Assembly (NCBI RefSeq): GCF_034190915.1
Contig: NW_026947484.1
Coordinates: 182,212,982-182,276,981 of the forward strand
DNA length: 64,000 nucleotides
Source of the DNA: Cavia porcellus
Lineage: Eukaryota > Chordata > Mammalia > Rodentia > Caviidae
Direction: 5' to 3'
Shown: positions 22,701-36,500 of the stretch, piece by piece
Position numbering within the stretch: the stretch's first letter is position 1
Layout: the number at the start of each line of letters is the position of its first letter
Position numbers and translations under genes: made by a program
The notes under the pieces: generated by a model
What the model was told of the DNA's origin: nothing
The model's database searches: none
Seen by the model: only the letters and a program-made list of their open reading frames with translations

Positions 22701-25700
22701 ATATTTATATCCAATATAAATCAAAGCCATAATGAAATATTACTTTTCACTACTAAAATGGCTATAGTGAAAAAAGACAACATGTGTGAAATTAGAACTC
22801 TCACACATCGCTGATGGGAATGCAAATTGATACTTTAGAAAACAACCTGTCAATTTCTTAACAAGTTAAATATATACTTACCAAGAACTTAACAATTCTA
22901 TTCCTAGATGATACAGCCAAGAGAAATAAAGCACATGCTCATATAGAAACTTGTTCATGAGTGTTCAAAGCTCATTATGCATACTAGCCAAAAAGAAAAA
23001 CAATCAAAATGTCCATTAATAGGAAAATAAAATGAATTATAGCTGGGGGTGTTAAGGATAATGTGAAATATGTGCTAATAGGTATGGAGTTTTTTGTTAT
23101 GGTGATAAAAATACTCTAATAGTGACTGTGGTAATAACACCACAACTCTGCAAAAATATTAAAAATCATTCAATTTAAATTTTAAGCATATGAATTATTT
23201 AGTAGGTAAAATATATCTCAATAAAACTGTTAGAAAAAAATTGCACGCCACTCAAAACTGAAGGACTGTGAAGGGATATTGCCTCAGATATTTGAAGTAC
23301 ATTACAGCCACAGATCCACCCTACTGCAAAGACTACAGAATTATAAGTGGTCTCTATAGTTACTTCATCCTAAGATAAAAATTTATATACTGTTTTCTTT
23401 TAAGAGTCCTGCAGGTAAGTTTTTGGTTAAAAAAAAAATGTAATCTGAAACAAATATAGCCATAAAATTTCTCTAAGTTTAAATGATTATCTTATTCTAA
23501 AGTCAACTATCTATTTATGAATAGGAAGCAATACCTAATAATGGTAAAAAAAAAAAACCAATAATAATGATCAAGAATTAGCCTCATGATATAGCTATAA
23601 GTAAAACACAGAATATGTGTTGTGCATAATAACAGAATGTCATATATCATTCCAATCCTCTAAATAACCACTGAGTGAAGATGAGAAAACTGGGATTCAG
23701 ACTATAATGGCTAATCTTGATTGTCAAACTGATTCGTCTGAGAGAGACCTAGGAGATTCATAAAGCACATCTCCGGTGTGTCTCAGTTAGCTGTGAGGGA
23801 TGGCGTGGGGACTAAATCTGATCACCGATCCCTTCCTCTCTGGCTCTTCCTTGCTGCCACGAGGTCAGCAGCTTTCTTCCACTAAGCTCTTCCACCATGC
23901 TTCTGCCTGGGAGTCACTGACCATGACTGGACCCTCTGAACTTGTAAGCCAAAAGAAGCCCTCCTTCTGTTAAGCTGTGTATGTTAGGTATTTTGTCCCA
24001 GTAATAGAAAGATGACCAACATAGAGATATAAATGACCTGCATACTCAATGAATAAGTGACAAAACGACAATTTGAAACCAACACTACCTATCTCTAAAG
24101 CTGATAATTTGACACCATTTGAACTCTCGTCTTCACAAATAAAGCTTCCAACTAAGCAATAATTTAAAAAAGGAGAATGACCATAAATATGTCCAAATAT
24201 AACATCTTAGAGCTTAAAGAAAATCTGAGGATATCTACTCTATGTACCTCATCTTACAAATGCAACATTATCTTCGTAGTCACTGATCAGTCTTAACTAT
24301 TTCCATTACTTTCTAGCTTCCAATATACTAATCTGCTATCTGCAAATGTTTTCCGTTAGCCTCAACATAAAGCAAATGAGAAATTACAGAAAGCTGTGGT
24401 ATATGCTAAATAAACTCACTAAAATTTTCTTGCCATTTTTAATAACAATACAAAATATTCTTGTTACTGGCTCAGTAACAAAAATTCTATCAAAGGAGAA
24501 AGATTATACAGCATTGGTAACACTAACACATAAGTACTTGAAACTCTTACCTTTGTGGTCACAAGAAAGACGGTATAAAAGAACATAAGATTATGCTCTG
24601 ATATTGCCAAATGGTTGGTGTGCTGGAACGTGAAGATAACTGACCCCATTAGAGTTAACTTGGAAGGGCTGAAAATAAAACATATTTTGAGTAAGTAATA
24701 AACATGATCTATCTAAATCTGTAAATCACTAATTTAGTGGGCTATTAATTGACATTAACAAAAAACTGAGTTTTGTCAATATACTTATGTTTTATACATG
24801 CTAAGTTATACAAAGTTAAGTACTTTCTTCACAGGAAAAAAAAACTATTAAATACTCTAGAATGTACATATATAACATGCTCCTCTGATACAGTGAAGGA
24901 GAATCACAATCCTAGATTTCAAGTTACATTACAAAGCTACACTAATAAAAACAGCATGACACCTACACAATACAAACCTGTAAATCACTATAATAGAAGA
25001 TGAAGAAACAATCCCTACCACATTAAGTCATCTGATTTTTGACAAAGGGGCCAAAAACATATAGTAGAAGAATGATAACCTCTTTAACAAATGGTAGTGG
25101 GAAAACTGGTTACATACATATAGGAGACTGAATCTAGACTCTTAGCTATCACCATGTACCAAAATAAAAATGTGTCAGACATGAATATTTAAACAGAAGC
25201 ACTTAATCTGTTAGATGATAAAATAGATAAAGGATCATAAAATAGATAAAAGAGGCACAGGAAAGAACTTTCTAAACAGAACCCTAATTGCATAAGAAAT
25301 AATACCAAGAATCAACAAATGGGATTACATCAAATCAAAAAGCTTCTGCACAGCAAAGTACAACACAGTGAGACAACCCACAGGAAGAGAAACAATCTCT
25401 ATTAACTACTCTGACAGAGACTAGAATCAGAATATACAAAGAACTAAAAGGATCAGACCCCTCAAAATAAGAGCCAACCAAAACATGGGTAACTGAAATG
25501 AACAGACACTTCTCAAAAGTACAAATATATGAAAAGATACTCAACATCTTTGTCATCAAAGAAACACAAATTAAGACAACACTGAGATTCCATCTTACTC
25601 CAGAAAGAATGTCTATCTTCACTAAACCAAATGATTAAAAAATGCTGGGAGGAAGTAAGTGCCCTTCTATGTGGTTGGTGGGAGCATAAATCGGTACAAG

Positions 25701-28700
25701 TCTATGGAAGTCAACATAGAGAGTTCTGAAAAATCTACAAATCCCATTCAACCAGTTACTCTTTTACTAGGTATTTCCCCAGAAGAGATAAAAAACATCA
25801 CACTATAGATACACGTGCACAATGCATTTTCACAGTTTCAGCAGCACAACTCATAACAACTAAATCTTGGAAGCAGCCTACATATCCATCAACAAATGAA
25901 TGGATAATGAAAATGTGGTTATTTATACACAATGAAATGCTACTCTGCCAAAAGAGTAAATTTGAGTCATCTGCAGGAAAATCAATGTGCCTTGAGATCA
26001 TAATTTTAAGTACACTAAGTCAGACATACAAACTTAAATATCATACTTCTCTCATATGAGAAACCAAAGTATAAATTTAAAAACAAAATGAAGGATAGAC
26101 AATAGAAAACAGGGAGATAGATCTTCTGCAAATGGGGAGGGGAGCTAGAGATGGAGAAAAGAGTGAGGGAAGGGTACGGGAGGGGAGGGAAAAAGGAATT
26201 TAAAAAATACTTGTTAAGTACATATACCTATTCCCCATGATAACTGTAAACAAATACATTCACGTATGTATTAATAAAAACATTTAAGTGAATATGCTTC
26301 TATAAAGCAAATATGCAAACATATTTAGCAATAGAACACTTTTTCAAAAGACTTCAAAGTCTTATACTCCATGGTATGATTCAGAATTAGTCTTCAAACC
26401 CTTCAGAGCTAAATAAGTTCTTAAGAGTGAGAGGTAGAGAAAAAAGCCTGTATCTGTAGTATCTGCTCATTTTCACGATGCAAACATTCCCATCATTGTC
26501 AATTTCAGGCTACTGTACAGAATGGAGAAGCAGTGCCTCCAACTGACTCAAATGAAATAGTGTCAGCTCTAGGACGAAGTGTCCAATGTCACATTTCTCT
26601 TTCCTTCTGAGTACACCAGTACCTTTAAGGTATCTTTCTACAATATTCTATTTATGACACTCTGTATATTCTCTGGGCCAGTTACACTTTCTCTAATATG
26701 CTTCTCACTTCCTTCTGACCTACTCATTAGAATTTAAATGTACATACAAATAACAAACTCACTGAGAGAGAAGGCAGGGTAACACCTTTTTCAATATCAC
26801 CCCAAAAATGAAATACCTAGAAATCAATCTAATAAAGGATATAAAAGACATCAACATTGAAAACTACTGTACTTTGAAATAGGAGATTGAAAAAGATACT
26901 AGAATATGGAGAGACATTCCATGATCTTGGATAGGAAGAATCAACATAGTGAAAATGATCATACTTCCAAAACTGTTACACAGATTCAAATGGAATTTCA
27001 ACAAAAATTTCAATAATTTATCTCATGGAATTAGAGAAAACAATCCTAAAATTCATCTCAAACCAGAAGAGACCTAGAATAGCAAAGGCAATCCTGGGCA
27101 ACAAAGGCAAGACAGAGGGTATCACAATCCCTGACTTCAAAGTATACTGTAAAGCTACTATGATTAAAAAAAAAAAGACCCGAAGAACAATGGAACAGAT
27201 TAGAAGATGCAGAAATAACTCCAGATACACTAATCTACCTTATCTTTGTGGATGTGCCTCTTTTTTTTTTTTTTTTTTGGTACCAAGGATCAAACTCATG
27301 ACCTCACACTTGCCAGGCAGGCGCTTACGTTGCTGAGCTAAATCCTGAGCCCCATCGACTTTGTCTTTGACAAAGGTGCTAAACACATTCACTGGAAGAA
27401 AGATAGTCTCTTTAATAAATGGTACTGGAAAAACTGGCTCTGAACATGCTAAAGATTAAAGTTGGACTCCTATCTTTCACCATGCACTAAATTAAATTCA
27501 GAATGGATAAAAGATGTAAATATTAAAAAGAAACAATAAATCTACTGCAAGATAAGAATAAATAAAACTCTTGAAGACACAGGTGTAGACAAAGACCATA
27601 TGAACAAAACTCAGATTGCACAGAACTGTCACAAAGAAACAACTGGGATCTCATCTTATTAAAAAGCTTTTGCTCTTATAATAAAAAGCTTTTGCACAGC
27701 AAGAGAAATCACAGAGTGAAGAGATAACCCACAATGTGGGAGAAAATGTTTACTAGCTGTTCCTCAGACAAAGGATTACTATCAAGAACATATAAAGAAC
27801 TCAACAAAAACAGTCCTCCCAAATTTAAAGACCCAATCCAAAAGTGGGCAGCTGAGATGAATGCATACTTCTCAGACGAAGAAATACAAATAGCAAATAA
27901 ATATTTGAAAAAATGATCAACATCACTGGTCACTTGGGAGATGCAAATTAAAACTACACAGTTTCCACCTCACCCCAGAAAGAATGGCGAGTATTAAGAA
28001 ATCAACCAATGACAAATGCTGGAGGGGCTGTGGGGGAAAAGGAATTCTTCTCCATTCTTGGTGGGAGTATAGACTGGTGCAACCACTATGGAAATCAGAG
28101 TGGAGACTCCTCAAAAAATTACGATTGGAAGTCTCACTTGACTCAGCTATTCCCCTTCTGAATATATTCCCAGAAGAATTAAAAACATTTTGTCACAGTG
28201 ATATATATGCGCACCAATGTTTATAGCTGCACAATTTGTAAGAGCTAGATCTTGGAGACAACCTAAATGCCCATCAACTGAGGAATGGATTAAGAAGATA
28301 TGGTATTTTTATACAATGATGTATTACTCAGCCATAAAGAAGCATAAACGTGAGACTTTTATAGGTAAATGGATAAACAAGACCATATTTATTAGTGAAA
28401 TAAATGAGACATGCATGTATAAACACCACATTGTCTCGTTAATGTGAGAAGCTGAAAGAAACTGTACAAAAAAGATAGTTACAATAGTTATACTACTGAT
28501 TTCTCTGAGTTCACTGATGAGAAAGGTTTGTGCTAGTACTGTTCAATTAAATGCTTGTGCTCTGAGTAACTGATTTGAAAATAACAAAACACAATATATA
28601 TATCATTGTGAACCCCAAAATGTTGTGTTTAGAAATGTTTTATTTTTTCCTCTTTAAAATTAAAAAAAGTTAAAGGTACAAAAAAAAGTAACTAGTCAAT

Positions 28701-31700
28701 ACAACCAACAAAGGAAAGCCTTTCCGAGAAATGGTATTGTAACAAATGGACATGTAAGAAAAAAACAAGTATCAAATCCTACATACTACTACTTTCAAAA
28801 GAATATGAAATAGTTCACTAACTTAATTGTGAAAGCTAAATTAGAAACTTCTTCAAAATCTAAGAGGAACAGCTTTGCAACTCAGAGATAGGCAAATATT
28901 TCACAGAATACAAAAGCATTTTAAAAATTGTTAAACTGAACTTTATCAAAAGACCAGATACCCAATCCAGAAATGGTATCCAGAAAACACAAAGAATTAT
29001 TACAATTCGGTAACTCACACAACCAAATAATGATGATGATGATGATGATGATGATGATAGACAAAGATATAAAGACAGTCAAGCAAACATGGAAAAGGCC
29101 AATAAGCATATTAAAAAAAATAAAACAAAAAAACAAAACCCAAAATCCTTAGTCCAAAGAAAAATGCTATTTAAACTCTTATGAGAAATATACCTATTAA
29201 AGTTTGTGTTAGCCATTAAAAAAAACTAACGATACCAAGCTTTGGAAACAATATGGAACACTAGAACGCTTAAGACACTTTGCAGGGGGGAAAGAAAGAT
29301 ACTTTGGTAAACTAACTGCTTGGTGGTTTTCAAAAAGTTAAAATTTCAACTACTACATAACCCAGATACTGCAGGACAACATATTTACACAAATAAAATG
29401 AAAATGTGTGTCTACACAAAGAATTGCATACAAACGCTCGCAGCAACTTTACTTACAATAGCGAGAAACTACAATCAACCTAAACAGCCATCAACAGATG
29501 AACAGATAAAATGTTATTAGATCACCCAATAAAATACAGTTTAAAAAAAGGAAATAAACAGATTCACTATGATAGAAAAGAAACATAATGAAAACATGCT
29601 AGAAGGTGATACATGCAATGGGGAAAAAAAAGCGAAAGAGAAACAAGCTGAGTAGTCTGAACTGAAAAGACAAATGCTGAAAAACTATTTTAGCAAAGAA
29701 AGCAAACTACTTAGAGCCACTTAGAAAAAAGGATTCCAAGCAGAGAGAAAAGCTAAACTAAATCACACGTGGCTTGTTCAAGGATAGAGGGGAATGATAC
29801 AGAAAAGATGAAAGAGAGGACACCAATGCAAAGTGGGGTGGGCCAGGCAGATCTTGGAAAACCATACAGGGCCTGCGGCAGGTTTTGAACAAAGGTGAAA
29901 CATAATTTGATTTTGATTATAAAAGCCACAAGAAATGTTTTACAGAAGATGTTTCAAGGCATATATTCAAAATAAGGAGAACTTCTCTTGAATATCGCTA
30001 ATACTGTGTAACATCATCAATCCAAGTTTCTAATATTTTATTTCTAAACTAGTAGTTTCATGCTTTAGAGTTCATTTCCCAAGTTAAGTACCCTAAAATT
30101 TGTTGGCTCACTCAAATGTGTATTATCATTCATCTTGCTGCTCAACCTTTATTTTTAACTTGAACAAGAGCTTATTTTCTATGCAATCTTTATTCAACTT
30201 GCTCATTATGGTTACTCTTCCTATATTTTTTTCCTAACTTTAGGAACATAACTGTAGCTATTTCACTTTCAGGTACATCAAGTATATACCTGTGACTCAC
30301 TTAAGATTAGGTCTGTATCATTGGAAAAGTTCTCTTAAACAGATTTCAGTATGTCCTTTGCACCATACAACTACACAGTGGTTTATTTTCTTCATCTTGT
30401 TTTTACATGTAATTTAGCTCAAGTGTCATTTTTAAAGCAACCTACAGAATATAATGATTTTCCTCCTTATATTTGTCATTTTCCTGCTATATCTATGTAT
30501 AATCTGAAATGAGTATGATATTATAGTCATTGATGAAAATGCCAAAAGCTTGTAACTAATTCATCTCCATCCAAAGAAGTAGTTCTTTCTCATAGATACC
30601 CTTACAATTCTATGACAAAACAGAGATTTGGCTTTATTTTCTAAAGGCAGATTGCCCACAGAGAAGAGAATCAATTTTTTTTTTTTTTTTTTAGTACCAT
30701 GGATCGAACACACGACCTTGTGCTTGCAAGGCAGGCACTTATGCCGCTGAGCTAAATCCTCAGCCCCTCAATATTTATTTTATTATTTATTTTAAAACTT
30801 CATTTGGGAAGACAAATTCTTGGAAAAAATAAATTTTTCTAATTCTTCCACTGTCGTTACTATTTTTTAGCTATAATTCATTCAAATTTAGAGTCCCCAA
30901 AATGTTCTTTAAAAGAAATTTAGTTAAATCTAATGATAAATATCCAGATCTAAATCCAATATATACCAACATACTAGGACATCTTCAACCATTCATCACC
31001 TCCTGGTTTCCAATCTCCTTTTACCAACTGCTCAAATTTTGTCAAAATGGCACCACCAGCACCTGAAAATAAGAAAACAAAAATATTTAGCCAATTGCCT
31101 TTAAAGAACAGAAAAACAAAAAATAAAGAAAATATTTCAGGGGTGACATAATTCAAAATCATGATTTAGAATTCAAGATAAGTGGCAAAAAAGAAGTCTT
31201 GAGAAGAAAAAAAGTTGCGCTCTGTATTTAGGGTACTGAAACCACTGCGGCTTTCCCTTTCCACTAGCATGGGAACTGTTCCCTGTAATGAAGGTAACAT
31301 TGGAGCCTCAAGCACAGAGAATATAGCTACACGTTTGTTTGAAACCTGGGAAGGAAAAAACACCATGGCTTTATCATTTCTTTTTCTCATACGATCAGTT
31401 TTCAGTACATACGCAGTAAGTGCTTTGGGGGACTTGTTCAATTACTATCTATGAAACAAGAGCAGAAGCCACTGACAGTGTGAGCAGGAGTCCATAGTCA
31501 ACCACATTTACTATTCCCAGTCATTTGAGTTTGAGAAGAAAAAAAAGAGCAATGTTTGTTATTCACATGAATCACGTAATTTCTTACATAAACATTTTAT
31601 TTATGGTAAAATAATTCCTCTGCTTCAGGGGCTCCTAATGAAACCAATCATAAAAATTTTATATTAGACAGTCAGATTCAAGTCAGTATGATGGTACACC

Positions 31701-33496
31701 CCAATAACCCCAGTACTTGGGAGGCTGAGGCAGGAGAATTACTGAGTTCCAGGTCACCCTGAACAACACAGAAACACACTAATAAACAAATAAAGCAAAA
31801 ACAAAAAGACAGTCACATTCAGTGTAATAGATAATGGCTGGTGAAAAGCAACCTTATGAGCCAAAAAACAAGGCCCCCCTTCCAAAACAACTGTTGTGGT
31901 TGAACTATGCAGTCCTCACTATTTAGAAGCTACGGAACATCGGTAAGAGGATATTATGAGCACACGTGGTTAGTATTACCTCTGGCCCATCCAATAGCTA
32001 TCATGACTATCCAGCCATTTTTGAAATAGCTATTAGCATGTGTGACTCCACCTACTATTTTCCAAGTTCTGGTCACTTCCTTCATTGCAGCAGCCAAGAG
32101 TTGAACAGGCAGAAATGAGTAGGCCTGGGAAACTAGGTCACACGGGCAAAAAAATGTAATATACCTGAAATTAAAATGTAAATAGTTTAATATGTGAAGA
32201 GAATCAGAAGGACAGAAATACAAATTTAATGTGTAAGTACTAACAATACAGTATAACCAAATGAAATTATAAACTTGAAATTTTGAGTTCAAGAAAAGCA
32301 GAGACAGCCAGGTGTGGGGTGCACTCCCGTAATCCCAGCACGGAGGAGGCTGAGGCAGGTGAATCATTGCAAGGTTGAGACCAGCCTAAGCTACCAAAGT
32401 GAGCCCTAGATCAGCCTGAAGTGCATAGCGAGACCCTGTCTCAAGAAGACAAAGAAAAGAAGAGAAGAGAAGAAAAAAGAAAAAGAAAAAAAGAAAATCA
32501 GAGATGATTGCTGGCACCAAAAAAAAAAAAAAAAAAAAGAAAAGAAAAGCAGAGATGGGTAGGCAGATTTTTCTTTAAACACACGAAACATACATACAAT
32601 GTCCCAAAATGCCATGATCAGAGGGGAAGGTAAATATTGGCTATCTGAATATTCTATGGATGTATAAAGTACGAGTGAGTTCCTAAATTCTATCTATACT
32701 ATTCAGAAGCTAAGTGCCAAATCTAATAAAATTAAGTGAATGTATAATCATCAACAGGTTCTTTGTGTCCCTGGAAATTTATTAGAGAAAAGGGTGTTTG
32801 TGAAACTGTATTTCAGCCTCTACTAACATCTTCACCTGCATCCCTCTGTGCAGAATACGAACTGCAGTCCACAAAAAGGTAACTGACAGTTCACAAGAAA
32901 AGTAGACTTTTATTTTAAAAAACAGATTTTCACACAATTGAAAGAATACGAAGCCAGTTCTTCATTTAGTTAAGTAAGCTTAGTTTTAACCAATTAAATA
33001 ATGCTGTTAAAGGATAGTTCACTACTTCTCCAATAACTTTTAAAAAACTTACCTCATTTGTTTTAAGCATCTGTGTGACTATAACCAGTAGCATGTTCTA
33101 GAAAACACACTGCCTTTTTCTTTCCACTCTTATAACACTGTGGTAAATAACTTTGTGCTTAGAATAAACATTCTTTCTAATGCGTTGATATAGAATATAC
33201 TGCATGAAGAAAATACCATATCTCTTTTAAGGCAGCTATTACTTTTTCTGCAATTCATACTTCATAGTCAGAAATCTCAAATGTATTCAAAGAAGAAATA
33301 TTTGCCAAAATACTGCTTAACAGCCTTAATCACTGGTTCTTCTTCACTTCCACTTACTAATTCCTTCCTGTCCTCCAAAGTCCCACTGAAACACTATGCT
33401 ATACCCCCAACTTTAGAGGTAGTACTTCAGTCATCTCTGCTCAGATTAATAGTGGCTCTGTACAACTAAAACAATTGGTTTCTAAGCCTAAGAATA

Positions 33497-33540
<44 letters not shown>

Positions 33541-36500
33541 AACAAAGGCTTTATAATATAAAACAAAGGCTATAATGCGCATATAAATTATAATGGACTT
33601 AGATGACAGTCATTCATCTCAATATCCCCCAACCCAAAAGTCAGAGTGATGAAAAGTAGCTCTGAATTATACCATTTATTAGCAAACAAATGAGAGACAA
33701 CAATGTAAAATAAACCAAAGGACCAGTTGAGACAAAACAGTTTGAGGGAAAAATAAATGAAGTACCTAAGAGTAATAAAATTATTTTTGAAAACAACTAC
33801 AAATTTTACATGCTCACACATTGCATAAGTCTTTACACACTTCTCTAACTATAAAACTAATTTTAAAAAGTTGGTTAGTTGGGACTGAGGATTTAGCTCA
33901 GCGGCATAAGCACCTGCCTTGCAAGCAGGCAGTCATGAGTTCAATCCCCGGTACTGATAAAAATTTAAAAATTTAAAAAATAAAAAGTTGGTTAGTTAAT
34001 AGGAAAAAAGAGTACATATACAAATAATAAATTTTGTTTTTAATTAAATGTTTTTTTGATATCTATAGTAGATTAGATGAAGAAAGGAGAGGACTTGGTT
34101 TCACCTTAGCAATAATTAATGTTCAAAAGTAAAATGCTCAAAGGAACAAAAAAAATTAAAAATGACCCCATTTTTATTCCCAATGCTACATGGATCTCAA
34201 ACATGAATTAAAAATTTATACATGACAGAAATCTTGGACATTTTACATAGAGCTACATGGTATTTGAGCATATGGTCTAAAATTTATAATTATCACTATT
34301 TCTGAATCAATAAGTCTTTAATCAAGACTTCTAAAGTATATGCCCAAAAAGCTAACATTAAACAAAAACTGTTCTCATTTGAGTGCCACAGAGCAAAAGC
34401 ACAGCTGTTCATTGTGTTCACCAACTTACAAGTAAACAAACTAGACCAACAGCTCTCCAAACCACCACTACTGTTCTATAACATAAATTAGATTTCTTAA
34501 ATTCCTTTAAGGGATCATTTAACCAACACTCAAGTAATCAACATACCCCTCTGTTATAGTTGCTATATCGGCCAACCTGAGAAGTTTACAAGTTTAATTA
34601 AGCTACATTCAGCTCCTCACTTTGTAAACATCCAGAGTCTGAGTAAGACCAGGCACAGAGACTGTGGGATTCTACATCTGCCCTGAGTGACTGGTAGTCT
34701 ACTTATAATATTAGGCAGCAGAAGAGGCTTGCTTCCCCCGTCCTTTTGTTCTTGGTGCTTCTGCTGTCTTTTGCCCCCCCCCCTTTTTTTTGTATTTTTC
34801 TTTTTTATTGGTACCAGGGATCGAACTCACGACTGCCTGCTTGCAAGGCAGGTGCTTATGCCACTGAGCTAAATCCCCAGCCCCCCTTTCCCCCTTTCAA
34901 CTGTTGCCTCTGATCATGCCATCCTGACTTGAAGCCAGCTGATTACAGACTGAAACCACCACAAACTGTGAGCTAAAATAAACCTTTCCTTCCTTAAATT
35001 TGGGTGTCAAGTATTTTGTTCCAGCAACAAGAAAAGTAACTAACACATACTCTTTCTCAAAAGATTAAAATCTTGCCTTTAGTTAAATTTTTAACACCTA
35101 AAATACCTTTTACCTATAAAGTGCCTAAAGAAAGTACACCAGGAAGGGTTGGGGACATAGCTCAATGCACAAGTGCCTGCCTGGCAAGTGCGAGGTCATG
35201 AGTTCAATCCCAGGTATCAAAAAAAAAGAAAAGAAAAGAAGAAAAAGAAAGAAAGAAAGCAGGCTATATGACTTTTTCGTTTCATGTGTTTATAGGAGTA
35301 TGTTTTGTTTTGTCTTGCTTTGTTTTGTTTCTCCCTCTAATATAGAAAGGATAGAAATACATGTAAAGGCTCATGCATGCGTAGAACCTATAAACAGTTT
35401 ATGAGAACTGATTTTATAACGCATGATGAAATGAACAACTACTTTGAAGAAAAAAGAGACACTACAGTACTTAGTGCTGATCCCATAGTGTCATGATGTG
35501 AAATCCAGCAATACTATTATTCTTTTTTTAGAGTGATTTTAGCCTACTTTGGTTTGTTTAATCTTAACATACATGAAGGTATGGATAGCCACATGTATGT
35601 TTAGGTGTATAGGATTGATAACCGTATTACTAAGTTTTTGTTGGATAGTTGAACTGTGTGCAGTCTCGCTGTTTGAATGTCCACTTTGTAATGCTTCATT
35701 TTTGTAACTTGAACGATTTGTAAGAGAATAAGTAATTATCAACTAGTGATTTCTTACCATTTAATTTTTCCTTGAAATTATGTATTATTTCTACCCTTTT
35801 TCTGTTTGCTTATTCTTTCTTTAAATGAAAGAAAGCAAGCAGGCAAGCAAGCATACCAGGAAAAATTGAAGAAAGAAATAAAATGAGAAGATAATAATGG
35901 ACTTTTTACACAATTTTAAGTCACATAGAGTAGGTTAACAGAGAAAAAAGACAACAACAAAAATCAATCAAAAATAGGACATAAGCAAGATCCTGGGCCA
36001 CCAGCAAGTGAAAGTTAAACGGGTTCAAGAAAGATAAAAGTCAAATTTAGGTTAATACCAAGAGGTGACCAGAAAGAAATTTTCCAGATTTAGATCTAGC
36101 ATAATCCCCTGAAGTCTCATGCGTGCAGAGGTAGGATTTTTGGAGGGCAACTGGATCACAGGTGTACTGTACTCATCAGAGCACTGACCCATTGAGGGGT
36201 TCACAGCTGTTAAAAGGTTGGGCCTCGTTGAAAGAGATGCATCACCAAGGATATAGCTTCGGAGGGGTATTTCCCTCCCCAACGTCTTCTCCTTAGCTTC
36301 CCGGTTTCCGTGACATGAGCAGCTTTCTTCTGCCATGCCTTCTACCACGGTATTTCTGCCTTGAAGCCAGATGACCTGGCTTGAATCCCCGAAATCCTGA
36401 GCCAAATTAAGCCGTGGATGATGGTACTCTGTCCCCGTGACAGGATGTGACTAATACACCAGGTTTAGTCACCAAGAACTATCTTCACTCTCCTATCAAT

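Larger units (their letters stand above)
8533..24550 (-). other. TMEM38B: TMEM38B intron 5 (16.0 kb)
   Basis: Donor GTAAGA at 24550 and acceptor CTAG at 8533. It holds the nested MaLR/HAL1 structure, several L1 fragments, a possible hAT element and SINEs (listed separately). I found no exon-like open frame with splice signals inside it. Confidence 0.9.
24669..30974 (-). other. TMEM38B: TMEM38B intron 4 (6.3 kb)
   Basis: Donor GTATGT at 30974, acceptor TTTTCAG at 24669. Most of it is L1 in the opposite orientation to the gene. 26290-26780 and 29640-30660 are unassigned, non-coding sequence. Confidence 0.9.

Noticed and set aside
27734..28447. Open frames with clear protein similarity
   Set aside because: They are the C-terminal part of L1 ORF2 in a 5'-truncated, frame-broken copy, not a host gene.
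29028..29059. Short tandem GAT array as a possible CRISPR-like or regulatory array
   Set aside because: Plain microsatellite inside an old L1 in a mammalian genome.
33500..33536. AT palindrome as an origin or cruciform site
   Set aside because: Simple (AT)n microsatellite; nothing else supports a function.
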